DNA of 64,000 nt from Lysobacterales bacterium (GCA_026988115.1 JALSLV010000111.1:21608-85607); one strand, 5' to 3'; positions 1 through 8,128 are shown, numbered from the stretch's first letter. Translations and numbers: made by a program. Notes: generated by a model not told the origin, from the letters alone.

Positions 1-2
1 AT

Positions 3-233
3 TTTTCAATAAATAAAATACACTACAGCATGGCAAAACCCTGCTCACGCTGTATCATGCCAAGTATTAATCAAGAAAAAGGCGTGCAAGATAACGTGAA
101 ATTATTAGCCGTATTAAATAAATACCGGAAGTTTGATAAAAAGATAAAATTTGGCGTCAATATACTATACAAAGACGCCTTGAAAGTTGATAATCAATGT
201 ATAAGCCTAGGAGATGTAATTAATTTAAAATAA
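3..233 (+). CDS. MOSC-domain protein, C-terminal part (cut by left edge)
   Basis: The frame is open to the left edge, so this is the tail of a longer gene. The first ATG, at 30, lies inside the domain and is unlikely to be the start. KPCSRC, a following EKG turn, a LxxYR segment, FGVN and a final GD-V are the landmarks of the end of YcbX-like MOSC proteins, where the cysteine of the KPCSRC motif is the proposed sulfur or molybdenum-cofactor ligand. Family members are iron-sulfur/MOSC proteins that act with molybdoenzymes or in detoxification. The gene ends about 25 bp before the tRNA promoter. The substrate cannot be judged from this fragment. Confidence 0.75.
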   Translation, partial: FSINKIHYSMAKPCSRCIMPSINQEKGVQDNVKLLAVLNKYRKFDKKIKFGVNILYKDALKVDNQCISLGDVINLK

Positions 234-256
234 ATGATAAAATTATAGAAAAACAC

Positions 257-285
257 TTGTCATAAACAAAAACATACCCTAAAAT
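257..285 (+). promoter_or_regulatory. sigma70-type promoter of tRNA-Lys
   Basis: TTGTCA at 257-262 and TAAAAT at 280-285 are separated by exactly 17 bp. The predicted start point lies about 70 bp before the tRNA. A small GTTCTT/AAGAAC dyad sits in the leader between promoter and tRNA. Confidence 0.6.
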
Positions 286-360
286 TCGCACCCTCTTGAG
301 ATAGTCACATAAACTACTCAAGAAAGTTCTTAATCAAAGAACACTCTAGTACCCATCTAG

Positions 361-436
361 GGGCCGTTAGCTCAGTTGGTAGAGCAGTGGACTTTTAATC
401 CATTGGTCGAAGGTTCGAATCCTTCACGGCCCACCA
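361..436 (+). tRNA. tRNA-Lys (anticodon UUU)
   Basis: This is a complete 76-nt cloverleaf. The acceptor stem GGGCCGT pairs with ACGGCCC, the D loop contains AGCTCAGTTGGTAGAGC, the anticodon loop reads CTTTTAA with anticodon TTT, the T arm has GGTTCGAATCC, and CCA is encoded. It stands alone, not in a tRNA cluster. A T-rich stretch follows directly and may end transcription. The 113-bp tandem repeat and the accessory region begin just downstream, so the tRNA could mark the border of variable DNA, although no attachment-site duplication was seen. Confidence 0.97.
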
Positions 437-464
437 TTTTTTTGTTGTCCATATCACGCTATAA

Positions 465-840
465 GTTTCCAATCTCGACGCAAAAAAACATTCACTTATA
501 ATAATAAACTCGTGTTTTTTTCACATCGACCTTGAAAACTTCTAACGCAATCTGAACAACAAAAAACAAGTTTTTTTAATTCCAGGCTCAATCCTAAAAA
601 AGAATCATTTATAAAGCACAAACTCATCTTTTAAAGCACTGACCTTGAAAACTTCTAACACAATCTAGCGCACAAAAAACGAGTTTTTTAGTTTCCAATC
701 TCAATCCTAAAAAGCACACACTTATAATACATAAACTCATGTTTCAAAAAAATTGATTTTGAGCATTTCTAACACAATCTAGCGCACAAAAAACGAGTTT
801 TTTAGTTTCCAATCTCAATCCTAAAAAAGCACTCACTTAT
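465..840. repeat. 113-bp tandem repeat, about 3.3 copies
   Basis: Units begin with a TTTCCAATCTC-like segment at 465, 578, 691 and 805, giving a period of 113-114 bp. Each unit carries the same blocks: CTCAATCCTAAAAA, CACTTATAA, ACTCATGTTT, a GACCTTGAAAACTTCTAAC-like block and CAAAAAACGAGTTTTTTAG. The last block contains a short AAAAAC-GAG-TTTTTT dyad. The two downstream units are most alike, and a partial extra copy lies at about 1020-1054. No frame stays open across the array, so it is non-coding. Confidence 0.85.
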
Positions 841-846
841 AACCCT

Positions 847-891
847 GTAAGGTGGGTTTACCCACCAAAAAAAACGTTGGTTGAAACCGAC
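847..891. repeat. dispersed palindromic repeats (families 1 and 2)
   Basis: A perfect palindrome GGTGGG-TTTA-CCCACC occupies 851-866 (family 1; further copies at 1076-1091 and 2466-2481). Right after it, GTTGGTT-GA-AACCGAC at 876-891 is a one-mismatch copy of the palindrome at 5484-5499 (family 2). Both look like short intergenic REP-type hairpins. No transposase that could mobilise them is present in the window. Confidence 0.7.
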
Positions 892-1071
892 ACTCCGATA
901 CGGTGGTTCAAAAGCAATTATCGCACAGCGACACAGTGTACACAGCGAAAATCAAGAGAAAAAGTGCTAACAGTGTAGGATGTGCCCCTTGTGGGTACCC
1001 ATTTGAGTCTGAATCTAAACCAAGAAAACGAGTTTATTAGTTTCCAATCTCAAACTTTTTGAAACAACCCT

Positions 1072-1138
1072 GTAAGGTGGGTTTACCCACCAGAAAGTCG
1101 TAGGGTGAGCCGTGCCCGCCGAATTTAGAACATAACCG
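1072..1138. repeat. dispersed palindromic repeat family 1, long copy
   Basis: GTAAGGTGGG-TTTA-CCCACC is followed by AAAGTCGTAGGGTG, a degraded second palindrome and GAATTTAGAACA. The copy at 2462-2526 has the same order of blocks with an intact second palindrome. This one lies 74 bp downstream of the end of the Fic gene. Confidence 0.75.
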
Positions 1139-1211
1139 TTAATCGTACACTCATGTCGTATTCCTCTAATAAAATCTAGAGGCGACAACCAGCCATAAGG
1201 AGAACCACTGT

Positions 1212-2303
1212 TTATGCCCTGTTGAGAATAACTCTATATCGAGTACTACGTCCTGCACCCAGAGGTTCTAGTCGTTTTAACCCAACAAGTTTTTTGATGC
1301 TTGCTTCAATGGTACGAGGGGGAAATCCAAGAGCTTCAATCGCATCTTTTCTGGAAAACTCTATTTGGGTTATTGATTGAGCCCATTGCCAAAGTGCAAG
1401 TTGCTTGACAGAAAGTAGGTGCTCTATTCTATCTCCCTCGATAATGGCTAATGCTTTTGTCGCTTGTCCTCTCACAATCTCAAGGAAAAAACGAACCCAC
1501 TCGGAAATATCTTCTTTATCACTTTTCCAACTTGATTGGGCTTTGTTTAGGGCAAGGTAATAATCAGCTTTGCGTTGCTCCACCAATCTTTCATGTGAAA
1601 CCAGACGTGTAAAATTATATCCGTTTTTTAATAATATTAAATTTGTTAGTAAACGGCTGGTTCTACCATTGCCATCTTGAAAAGGATGTATGGCAAGGTA
1701 TTCAAATATAAAACTGGCAAGGCGAATAAGTGGATGCTTGAAATTTTCCTCATCTGCCCATTTGTTCCATGCCATCAAATCCTGCATTTCCTTGGGTGTC
1801 AAATGCGGTGGTGTCGGGTCAAATATCACACCGACAAGTTGACCACTTTGGTCTCTGGCTTCCACTCGATTAGATCCAAACTTATAAATGCCTCTTTGGC
1901 GTTGATCCTTATCAGAATATTTCAACATGTCATGGTGTAACTGTAAAATCAAAGATTCACTAAGAACCATACCACTATAAGAATCTAGAATCACTTCGAG
2001 TACCTCTATATAACCAGCAACCTCTTGTTCGTCTCTACTTTTGAATTTTTTAATTCTTAAATTTCGATACAACAATTCAACTTCATCATCTGATAGGCGA
2101 TTGCCTTCAATGCGGTTTGATGCACCACTTGATGTAATAATAACCGATTGTGTTAATCGGTTTATAGTTTGAGGCAGAAGCTTATCGGTTAAACGAATAG
2201 TGTTTTTAATTGAATCAATTTCAGATATAATAGCAAAGAACTCTTCGGTTTGTTCAGAGCCAAAGGTCAATCTTTTACTTAATCTGTCATCTTTCCAAGT
2301 CAT
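1212..2303 (-). CDS. Fic family protein (AMP transferase) with C-terminal winged helix
   Basis: A 363-residue Fic protein. The catalytic loop HPFQDGNGR is at residues 206-214, with catalytic His206 and anion-binding GNGR. The N-terminal inhibitory helix motif S-x-x-x-E-G is at residues 62-67, so this is a class II self-inhibited enzyme. The last ~80 residues, with a PPRTIEASIKKL recognition-helix-like segment, look like a winged helix. Fic proteins of this layout transfer AMP from ATP to hydroxyl side chains of partner proteins; the target here is unknown. It stands alone among repeats. TGTGAGATAA iterons directly before the start codon suggest autoregulation, perhaps through the winged helix. 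The Fic assignment is secure; the regulatory role is inference. Confidence 0.93.
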   Translation of the reverse strand: MTWKDDRLSKRLTFGSEQTEEFFAIISEIDSIKNTIRLTDKLLPQTINRLTQSVIITSSGASNRIEGNRLSDDEVELLYRNLRIKKFKSRDEQEVAGYIEVLEVILDSYSGMVLSESLILQLHHDMLKYSDKDQRQRGIYKFGSNRVEARDQSGQLVGVIFDPTPPHLTPKEMQDLMAWNKWADEENFKHPLIRLASFIFEYLAIHPFQDGNGRTSRLLTNLILLKNGYNFTRLVSHERLVEQRKADYYLALNKAQSSWKSDKEDISEWVRFFLEIVRGQATKALAIIEGDRIEHLLSVKQLALWQWAQSITQIEFSRKDAIEALGFPPRTIEASIKKLVGLKRLEPLGAGRSTRYRVILNRA

Positions 2304-2307
2304 TATT

Positions 2308-2356
2308 TTATCTCACAAGTTGCCTATGTGAGATAATGTGAGATAATGTGAGAAAA
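2308..2356 (-). promoter_or_regulatory. iteron-like operator directly upstream of the fic gene
   Basis: Three direct copies of TGTGAGATAA-like sequence start at 2327, 2337 and 2347 (10-bp period). A perfect inverted copy, TTATCTCACA, is at 2308-2317, ending 5 bp before the start codon. One face of the helix is therefore tiled by four sites at the fic leader. Confidence 0.6.
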
Positions 2357-2461
2357 GTCAAGCGAAGTTTTTAACTGTGCTCAAAAAATACGCCATAAAA
2401 TTCTAGAATAAAGCATAATAAAACACAGCTTGCCCTTCATTACTTCGAATACGGTAACTCA

Positions 2462-2526
2462 GTAAGGTGGGTTTACCCACCACAAAGTCGTAGGGTGGGC
2501 CTGCCCACCGAATTTAGAACACAATC
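2462..2526. repeat. dispersed palindromic repeat family 1, intact copy
   Basis: Contains GGTGGG-TTTA-CCCACC (2466-2481), AAAGTCGTAG, and a second perfect palindrome GGTGGGC-CT-GCCCACC (2494-2509), followed by GAATTTAGAACACAA. It is the most complete of the three copies. The rest of the 2357-2821 gap holds only the dyad at 2641-2657 and AT-rich sequence. Confidence 0.75.
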
Positions 2527-2640
2527 GCGAATCACAACCTATAAAACTAAAAAATATAAAATTCTCTACACATAAACAAATATCTCCTGAAATAAATACT
2601 CTAAAAGTAAGATTATTTCTGACAATTACTCAAATAAATT

Positions 2641-2657
2641 CCCCTCCACTGGAGGGG
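2641..2657. repeat. intergenic hairpin CCCCTCC-ACT-GGAGGGG
   Basis: A perfect 7-bp inverted repeat with a 3-nt loop, followed by a GC-rich GTGGCCGTAGGTCGGG stretch in otherwise AT-rich DNA. It resembles short dispersed intergenic repeats. It has no T-run, so it is not a clear terminator. Confidence 0.5.
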
Positions 2658-2821
2658 TGGCCGTAGGTCGGGTTGGTGTAATTACAGATAATAAAAGTAT
2701 TGTGGTAGGATTTTCCAGATATCTCCTTGAACGTGGGAACAAAAAAATAAAAGGGTAAATAAAATGGGTGTCCCTGCTTATTTATCATTAGGTTAATGCT
2801 ACCATTTTTATACGAGCTTAA

Positions 2822-3517
2822 TTATTGTTTCTGTCTACCTGTCTGTATATCCAAAGAGGTTTGAACGGCTTTCATGATTCCATAAGGCTTAACTTGCTGA
2901 ATATCAGGGTACATTGAAAATTCTTTCCCAACCAATGCCTTATAATCTTGCATTATATATTCCTCAACATGTTGAACAGATGTTAGAACACTTTCAACTT
3001 CATCGAACAAGCATTGCAAAAATTTTATTTCATAATATTGATATGTAGGCAAAGGGATATTTAATTTAAGTGTATTTATAAATTCTGAATCAATTTTAAA
3101 TAATTTCCTTTTACCAATTAGCAAAGACTCTGGGATGTGAAGCCCCCAATTGCGATATTGGTTGAAACTTTTTAAAATTGACAAAGTATCTTCGGGCAAA
3201 CGTGAGATGACTATACCCAAGTTACCTTGATTCTTGTAAAGGATTTTCCTAAAGCGGCGATAGGAAACCGTGTTTTTAGTTTCATCACCAATAATATTAA
3301 AAAGGTAAAATAAAACACTTCGTATTTTGTCGCTGATTGACTCATAAAAAGTTGATTCTATAATTTTAGAGTCAGGATTCGAATCAAGTATTGATCCAAT
3401 TTCACTATGATAGAAAGTTAACCTTTTTTTATATTGAGTTACATCAATTAAGATTTCCATCAGGTAGAAAATATAATCGTCATGACAGTCCAGTTTATAT
3501 CTCTTCATATTTTGCAT
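2822..3517 (-). CDS. hypothetical protein, 231 aa
   Basis: I do not recognise the family. The product is charged, soluble-looking and mostly helical, with no signal peptide and no membrane segment. One stretch (YRNWGLHIPESLL, about residues 121-133) resembles the conserved core of uncharacterised proteins that occur singly in accessory regions, but no catalytic motif stands out. Start ATG codons at residues 1 and 4 are both possible; no strong ribosome site precedes either. It is low in G+C, flanked by repeats and a long empty region, and lies between the Fic gene and the ParDE pair, so horizontal acquisition is likely. Confidence 0.6.
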   Translation of the reverse strand: MQNMKRYKLDCHDDYIFYLMEILIDVTQYKKRLTFYHSEIGSILDSNPDSKIIESTFYESISDKIRSVLFYLFNIIGDETKNTVSYRRFRKILYKNQGNLGIVISRLPEDTLSILKSFNQYRNWGLHIPESLLIGKRKLFKIDSEFINTLKLNIPLPTYQYYEIKFLQCLFDEVESVLTSVQHVEEYIMQDYKALVGKEFSMYPDIQQVKPYGIMKAVQTSLDIQTGRQKQ

Positions 3518-4013
3518 AGTGGGTTACATTTGTTTTTAGGAATTAATTGTATCACTAATACTCTATATAGCTACAGCTTTTGTAAATGTATGTATTTATT
3601 AATTTTAAAATTATAAAAACAATCGAGGGAAAAGCCTTCCCCTTATTCCAAATAACGTCCTGTCATCTTCCAACAACCCTTATCTGCAGGAACATCCCGC
3701 AACACCCCATTTAAAAACTTCGTTAAAAACAAGTCAAAAAAAACTTGTGGCTCTGCCCCGAACGAACCTCAACCACGCTGGTTTTATTTTATTATTTTAT
3801 TATGCGAATCTTTCGCATTGCATTTGTGCAGAATGGGTGGTTCCCCCAAAGTTGATGTTTGAGCTCTTTCTCCGAACTTCGCCAGTCAGGCAGATTTTCT
3901 AAACCGTAGGCAATATGCTTTGCTTAAAATCTTATACTGATTTAATAGACTCTAAAAAAACCATTGAAGAAAATTATAACGGTTGTTATTCAGTATGGTT
4001 TTGATACATGGCA

Positions 4014-4056
4014 GATTACGCCGAAGAACTCGCTGAAAGCACAACAGAAATTCCAC
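4014..4056. repeat. degenerate 44-bp repeat, copy 1
   Basis: Blocks TTACGCCGAA, ACT, GAA, ACAACA and AAATT-CAC occur in the same order and spacing at 5355-5398. Here the stretch is part of a tiny open frame of about 20 codons; in the other copy that frame has a stop. It is probably a shared remnant of one ancestral element on both sides of the ParDE genes. Confidence 0.45.
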
Positions 4057-4340
4057 AGCATTTAGTGTTTTAAATCGACTATGAAAAAAGGCTCTATGTG
4101 AAATGTAGTGGGTAAAGTATAATTATCCCATGAATAGTGAAACATTAATAGGTATGGTACTTGGGTTAAAACCCACCATCTAATTCAGTTCCAACCATGT
4201 GAATCAAGTTGTTTGACTAACACAGTTGAGAGTATAGTATAAAGTGTTTAACTTCAACTAGTAGTTCACCCTAAGTGGAAAATATACTCGGACAAGCTAG
4301 AACACCTGCCACATTTACAATTCTCATCAGGTAGTCATTA

Positions 4341-4396
4341 GGGGCAGGGACTTTAGTCCCGTTGTTTAAAAGACGGACTAAAGTCCGAACCCCGCC
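4341..4396. repeat. REP-like double palindrome
   Basis: GGGACTTTAGTCCC (4347-4360) and CGGACTAAAGTCCG (4374-4387) are each palindromic and also complementary to each other, flanked by GGGG and CCCC. The whole can fold into one long hairpin. This type of GGACTAAAGTCC sequence is common among bacterial repetitive extragenic palindromes. It could also act as a transcription stop. Confidence 0.65.
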
Positions 4397-4725
4397 AGCT
4401 TGAAAATCAAAGGGACTTGCTTTTTATTATTCAATACAAGTTTTTTGGTTTTGTGCTTTGGAGTTTTCAATAAGATGGCTCATTCTATTTTGATGGATGT
4501 AGCCTATTGGAATAATGAACAATTCAAGAATAAGATTTACTTTTTATGCGTACAATTGAAATTTGATTATCCACTGTATTTCACTTAGAGCCTAAATTAT
4601 TTGGGCTAAATGTTTGCATTCACCATTCAGGAAGAATATTCTCCCTAAAGACCCTCTTTGAGTATGAATATTTATTAGAAGTTTATTAGAAGTTTATCGG
4701 AATCGTGAATTAAGGTTCAGTGTGT

Positions 4726-5025
4726 TTATTGCTGTAACTGTAAGTCAATATCCATGCTTTCATGTAAAATTCGGATGATTTTAATGTGGTCATTATTTGT
4801 CACTAAATAAACAATAAGGTGTGATGCATGATGGTGAATCCTAGTAGGGGGATCAAACTCGAAACGCTCACGGCACATGAGAGGATTATTTGCCAAGACG
4901 GAGAAGGCTTGTTCTAGTTTGTGGGTGTAATCAATAGCCTGAGTCGTTCCCCAGTTTTTTGCGGTGTAGTGCCAGATTTCTTCAAGGTCATTTTCAGCGG
5001 ATTTTTTAAGTGTATATTCAGCCAT
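4726..5025 (-). CDS. ParE/RelE-superfamily toxin
   Basis: A 99-residue protein starting MAEYTLKKSAENDLEEIWHYT, the usual beginning of ParE toxins, and ending in a strand-rich IRILH-ESMD segment typical of the fold. ParE toxins poison DNA gyrase; other members of the superfamily are ribosome-dependent RNases. The start is the ATG at 5025, in preference to a TTG three bases earlier. It overlaps the stop of the upstream antitoxin by 8 nt, so the two are translationally coupled. A function in stabilising this accessory stretch is inferred. Confidence 0.9.
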   Translation of the reverse strand: MAEYTLKKSAENDLEEIWHYTAKNWGTTQAIDYTHKLEQAFSVLANNPLMCRERFEFDPPTRIHHHASHLIVYLVTNNDHIKIIRILHESMDIDLQLQQ

Positions 5026-5266
5026 CAACTTGGCTTTCTTTTAACATCCGCTTAGTAAAAGCATTGATATCAAAGTTTTTAACATCTTCGCTTTCCAATC
5101 CTAGAGTGATTGCCTTTTGCATAGATTCAATTTTCTGCTTGCGATCTTGGTCACGGCGAATAAGGTCTCGAACATAATCGCTACTTGTTGAATACTTTCC
5201 CTCGTCAATACGTTCTTGTATCCAGGTACGCATTGGTTCAGGGAGTGAAATGTTTAATGTTGCCAT
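5018..5266 (-). CDS. ParD-type antitoxin (CopG/ribbon-helix-helix)
   Basis: An 82-residue protein. The N-terminal strand-helix segment MATLNISLPEPMRTWI, followed by GKYSTSSDYVRDLIRRD, is the ParD ribbon-helix-helix domain. The C-terminal tail should bind the toxin. The start is set at 5266 because GGAGG lies 8 nt upstream; a longer frame to 5299 would run through that site and the operator. Antitoxin first, toxin second and a short overlap is the standard order. It should repress its own promoter at the dyad just upstream. Confidence 0.92.
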   Translation of the reverse strand: MATLNISLPEPMRTWIQERIDEGKYSTSSDYVRDLIRRDQDRKQKIESMQKAITLGLESEDVKNFDINAFTKRMLKESQVDG

Positions 5267-5291
5267 GATGATATACCTCCTAAATGTTAAG

Positions 5292-5332
5292 TATGGCATA
5301 TATTGGCAAAAATTGCCATAGGAAAATTATAA
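5292..5332 (-). promoter_or_regulatory. promoter/operator of the parDE operon
   Basis: On the minus strand TATAAT reads from 5331 to 5326. It is followed by the dyad TGGCA-aaaat-TGCCA (5304-5318) and another TATGGCA half-site at 5292-5298. Three TGGCA half-sites overlapping the expected start of transcription fit repression by the ParD dimer. Confidence 0.5.
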
Positions 5333-5354
5333 TAGTTACTCATCATTATTAGTA

Positions 5355-5398
5355 GTTTACGCCGAATAAACTGACCGAAGGTACAACATAAATTTCAC
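5355..5398. repeat. degenerate 44-bp repeat, copy 2
   Basis: Shares TTACGCCGAA, ACAACA and AAATTTCAC with 4014-4056. With its partner it brackets the ParDE pair, 1.3 kb apart in the same orientation. Confidence 0.45.
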
Positions 5399-5483
5399 GT
5401 GGTTGCGGGCTTGCCGATTACCCTTTCGGTATTAACATCTTTACGTGAATCGGCTCGGTTGATTTCAAATCAAACCTAAAAAA

Positions 5484-5499
5484 GTCGGTTGAAACCGAC
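5484..5499. repeat. dispersed palindromic repeat family 2, intact copy
   Basis: A perfect palindrome GTCGGTT-GA-AACCGAC. The flank after it (TCC, then CG-TGG-TCAAA) is also shared with the copy at 876-891. The rest of 5267-5551 has no gene. Confidence 0.6.
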
Positions 5500-5551
5500 A
5501 ATCCAACTCGATGGCTCAAAGGCGATAACTCCGAAAGGTGTTGTGATGGGG

Positions 5552-7846
5552 TTAATTTTGTTGTTGACTAACACCTTGTTGTAATTGGTGTAAAAATCGC
5601 TCGTCTTCTAGTGACCACCATTGGTTGGCAGTATTTTTGCATTCGTTGCCCAGTTCTAGGGCGAGTAAGTGGTTGTCAAGTGCGTGGTAGGCTTTGGCTT
5701 TTAAGAGTAAAAAAGGATAGGGAAGTGGGTCGTATTGATTTGACTCTTCAAGTATAGCTAGGGCTTTTTGGGCTTGCTTGTTTTGGATATAATGTTTCGC
5801 TAAGGCGTTGTTAATTTCTATGATGGTTTCGCCATCTTCGGATTTTTTTGCCAGTTCTTTGCTGGATAAGAGTAAGGCGATGGCTTGTTCGTATTTATTG
5901 GTGAGAAAATAGTATTGAGCGAGTTGTTTGTTTAAGCGTGGCTGCAATCTGACTTCACCAGTTTTATCAATGTGTTGTTGGACTTGCTCAAGAAGCGGTT
6001 CAATTTTTTCAATTTTATTTTGGTCTAAATACAAATCCAAAGCCAATAACTTGTTTTTTAGTAAGGCTCTTTTATTGCCAGAGGCTTGGGCAAGCTCTGC
6101 ATGTTCTTGCAGGTAAAGTTCGGCACGTTTCCATTTTTTTAGGGCTCGGCTTATATCAACAGCGTATTGTTTGGCGATTTGCAACATGGCGTTGTAATTG
6201 ATTTCGAGTGCAATGTCTTGCATTTTCTGATTCAGCTCCCACGCTTTATCAAAGTTGCCTTGAACCATAAGGACATAAATTAGTTCATTAATGGTTGCGC
6301 CTACACCGAGTTTATAGTTCAATGATTGATTAATTACAAGGGCTTGTTCGAGAAATTGTACCGATTTTTTGTACTCTGATTTATGTGTGCTAATGCGCGC
6401 CAAAGTGATGTAAATTTTTGCTTCTCCCAATAAATCATCAAGTTTTGAAAACAGTGTTAATGATTTATTCGCCGCTTCTTGAGCTTCTTGAAGCTGCCCT
6501 AATTTTTGCAATAAACTGGCTTTTTTCTGATAAACATGGGCTAAAAGCTCAGGGTTTTCACTGTTTCTAAGGTTTTGCTCAAGTGTGTCTAATTCGCTTA
6601 ATGCTTGCTGGTATTGAGTTAAAATAGCGTAGGTAAAACTTAAATTATAGCGTACTTCATTTAAAGCCAGAAGGTTTTGGTTTTGGTATTTTTTGAGAAT
6701 ATTGAGGTATAACTCTTGTGCTTGTTGGTACTTTCCTTGTGTGTCATAGATGTCACCGCGAAGGGTGGCGATGGCAATTTCGAGTGCTGGTGTTAGCTGT
6801 GATTCTGATAAAGTATCAAGAATTGCCAAGGCTTTATCTTGCTTTCCTTGCGCATTTTTAGCGTGTGCTAATTGCAGGTGCGCTATTTTAAAATTAGGGT
6901 CTTGTGTTAGGCATAATTGTAGGTATTGTTCGGCTTTATCAATCTCCCCTTTGTTCAGACTGGTTATGCCGCGAAGGTACAGTTCTATGACATGAGAACT
7001 TTGTGGAAACAACGACTCCAATTGTTTTATATCGGTTGGATTGCCTGTTGTTTTTGCTAACCATTTACTTGCAGAGAGTAAGGCCCGCGCCAGATTGTAT
7101 TCGGTAAATGTTTGTTTTAAACGCAGGGTGTTTTTATCAAATACCTGCAATTCCACCGTGCTTAAATTATCCTTCTGAAAGACATGAATATTAACCACTT
7201 TAAGATTTGGAGATAAGCGCCATTGGCTATTGATATATTGTTGTCTATCCAAATGTTCGGGTTTGATTTTGTAGTCTTTTAATTGCGCAATATTGGCGTA
7301 ATTAAAGAGTTGATTGACAAAAGAGCTGGGTGCTTGATTTAACCATTCTTTGTTTTCCAAGTGTGATGATTCGCCATCATTTGATGACATAATAAGCAAC
7401 AGCGATGGCTCTTGTGGCTCAGGTGATGAAGGCATATAAGTGAAGATAACCCCGAAAATAACAGTCATTAGCACAAGCAATAAAAGCACCTTGGGATGCA
7501 GTCGTCTTGTTTGTTTATGAACTTTAGTTTGTTGTTTTTGGCGTAGACTAACTTCTGGAACAAACATTAAGCCTTTGCCATAGACAGTCTTGATGTAACT
7601 GTCTTTTTCAACAGAGCTTAAAATTTTGCGTAACTTAGAAATAATTTGGTCGATGGAATTTTCGGTGACGTGTTTACCAGCCCAAAGCGTGTCTAAAATG
7701 TCTTTTTTAGTAAACATTTTGTTTGGGTTTTGTAGCAAAAATAACAACAAATCATACTGCAATTTAGTGATGAGCAGTGGTTGATTGTTGGCATAAAGCT
7801 CCTTAGTTTCGGTATCTAAGGTAAATTTTAAAAATGAATATTTCAT
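5552..7846 (-). CDS. CadC-like transmembrane regulator with TPR sensor domain
   Basis: A 764-residue protein. An OmpR/PhoB-type winged helix fills residues 1-97 (DLLLFLLQNPNKMFTKKDIL, then TENSIDQIISKLRKIL and YGKGLMFV), a single membrane segment lies at about 119-137, and the rest is a periplasmic chain of TPR-like helix pairs. This is the ToxR/CadC one-component layout: DNA binding inside, sensing outside. It is a paralogue of the 12570-14849 product, with the same length and layout. It is divergent from the BspA-like gene, and a MITE separates the two, ending 11 bp before this start codon. A role in controlling the neighbouring secreted proteins is inference from position and from the phased repeats at 8075. 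Confidence 0.88.
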   Translation of the reverse strand: MKYSFLKFTLDTETKELYANNQPLLITKLQYDLLLFLLQNPNKMFTKKDILDTLWAGKHVTENSIDQIISKLRKILSSVEKDSYIKTVYGKGLMFVPEVSLRQKQQTKVHKQTRRLHPKVLLLLVLMTVIFGVIFTYMPSSPEPQEPSLLLIMSSNDGESSHLENKEWLNQAPSSFVNQLFNYANIAQLKDYKIKPEHLDRQQYINSQWRLSPNLKVVNIHVFQKDNLSTVELQVFDKNTLRLKQTFTEYNLARALLSASKWLAKTTGNPTDIKQLESLFPQSSHVIELYLRGITSLNKGEIDKAEQYLQLCLTQDPNFKIAHLQLAHAKNAQGKQDKALAILDTLSESQLTPALEIAIATLRGDIYDTQGKYQQAQELYLNILKKYQNQNLLALNEVRYNLSFTYAILTQYQQALSELDTLEQNLRNSENPELLAHVYQKKASLLQKLGQLQEAQEAANKSLTLFSKLDDLLGEAKIYITLARISTHKSEYKKSVQFLEQALVINQSLNYKLGVGATINELIYVLMVQGNFDKAWELNQKMQDIALEINYNAMLQIAKQYAVDISRALKKWKRAELYLQEHAELAQASGNKRALLKNKLLALDLYLDQNKIEKIEPLLEQVQQHIDKTGEVRLQPRLNKQLAQYYFLTNKYEQAIALLLSSKELAKKSEDGETIIEINNALAKHYIQNKQAQKALAILEESNQYDPLPYPFLLLKAKAYHALDNHLLALELGNECKNTANQWWSLEDERFLHQLQQGVSQQQN

Positions 7847-7857
7847 AGGTTTTCAAT

Positions 7858-8029
7858 TATACCCTAATCCCAATAGAGAATCGCGAATTATAGTGCAATC
7901 AATTGGTGCGTATAGCAAATTTAAAAAATTCGTCGCCACCTGATTGGTGATAAGTTATTTTTTAGGTTTGCTAGACGTGCTAAGGGGTAGTGCTAGAATC
8001 GTGTTTCTCTATCGGGATTTAGGGTTATA
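7858..8029. mobile_element. MITE copy 1 (172 bp, terminal inverted repeats)
   Basis: The left end TATACCCTAATCCCAATAGA and the right end read inward, TATAACCCTAAATCCCGATA, form inverted repeats of about 30 bp. The inside carries no reading frame but has a CACC-TGATT-GGTG hairpin at 7937-7949. A second copy, 171 bp, is at 54931-55101 with matching ends and matching interior blocks. Both ends read TATA outward, as expected for elements that target TA (for example IS630/Tc1-like transposases); no such transposase is in the window. The left end creates TATAAT just upstream of the regulator start. Confidence 0.82.
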
Positions 8030-8074
8030 CAAGAAAGTTATTAGATGTCTTGAAATACCCCTCATTTTTGCTAA

Positions 8075-8128
8075 TCAGAATTAAATCAGGATTATATCAG
8101 AATCTAAATGTCCTATTTTGACTATACT
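8075..8128 (+). promoter_or_regulatory. promoter with three 11-bp phased TCAG repeats (BspA-like gene)
   Basis: TCAGAATTAAA, TCAGGATTATA and TCAGAATCTAA start at 8075, 8086 and 8097, exactly one helical turn apart. TATACT (8123-8128) follows 26 bp after the start of the last repeat, and no good -35 box is present because the repeat covers that position. The same design is found upstream of the secreted-protein operon (23300-23387). Direct repeats at 10-11 bp are the usual binding pattern for OmpR/CadC winged helices. Confidence 0.6.

Larger units (their letters stand above)
3518..4725. other. 1.2-kb region without a convincing gene
   Basis: Contains only short broken reading frames, a REP-like double palindrome (4341-4396) and one copy of a 44-bp repeat (4014-4056). 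On the minus strand, 3645-3775 reads open for about 40 codons before a stop. It could be the tail of a decayed gene, but I cannot name it. Confidence 0.5.

Noticed and set aside
465..1060. CRISPR array after the tRNA
   Set aside because: Period of 113 bp with similar sequence through the whole unit; no constant repeat/variable spacer pattern and no cas genes.
3645..3775. minus-strand open stretch of about 40 codons ending TGRYLE
   Set aside because: Could be the tail of a decayed gene, but no family is recognised and a stop lies just upstream.
4400..4588. 62-codon plus-strand ORF after the REP-like palindrome
   Set aside because: TTG start with no ribosome site, begins in the repeat, no recognisable family and biased only by AT content.
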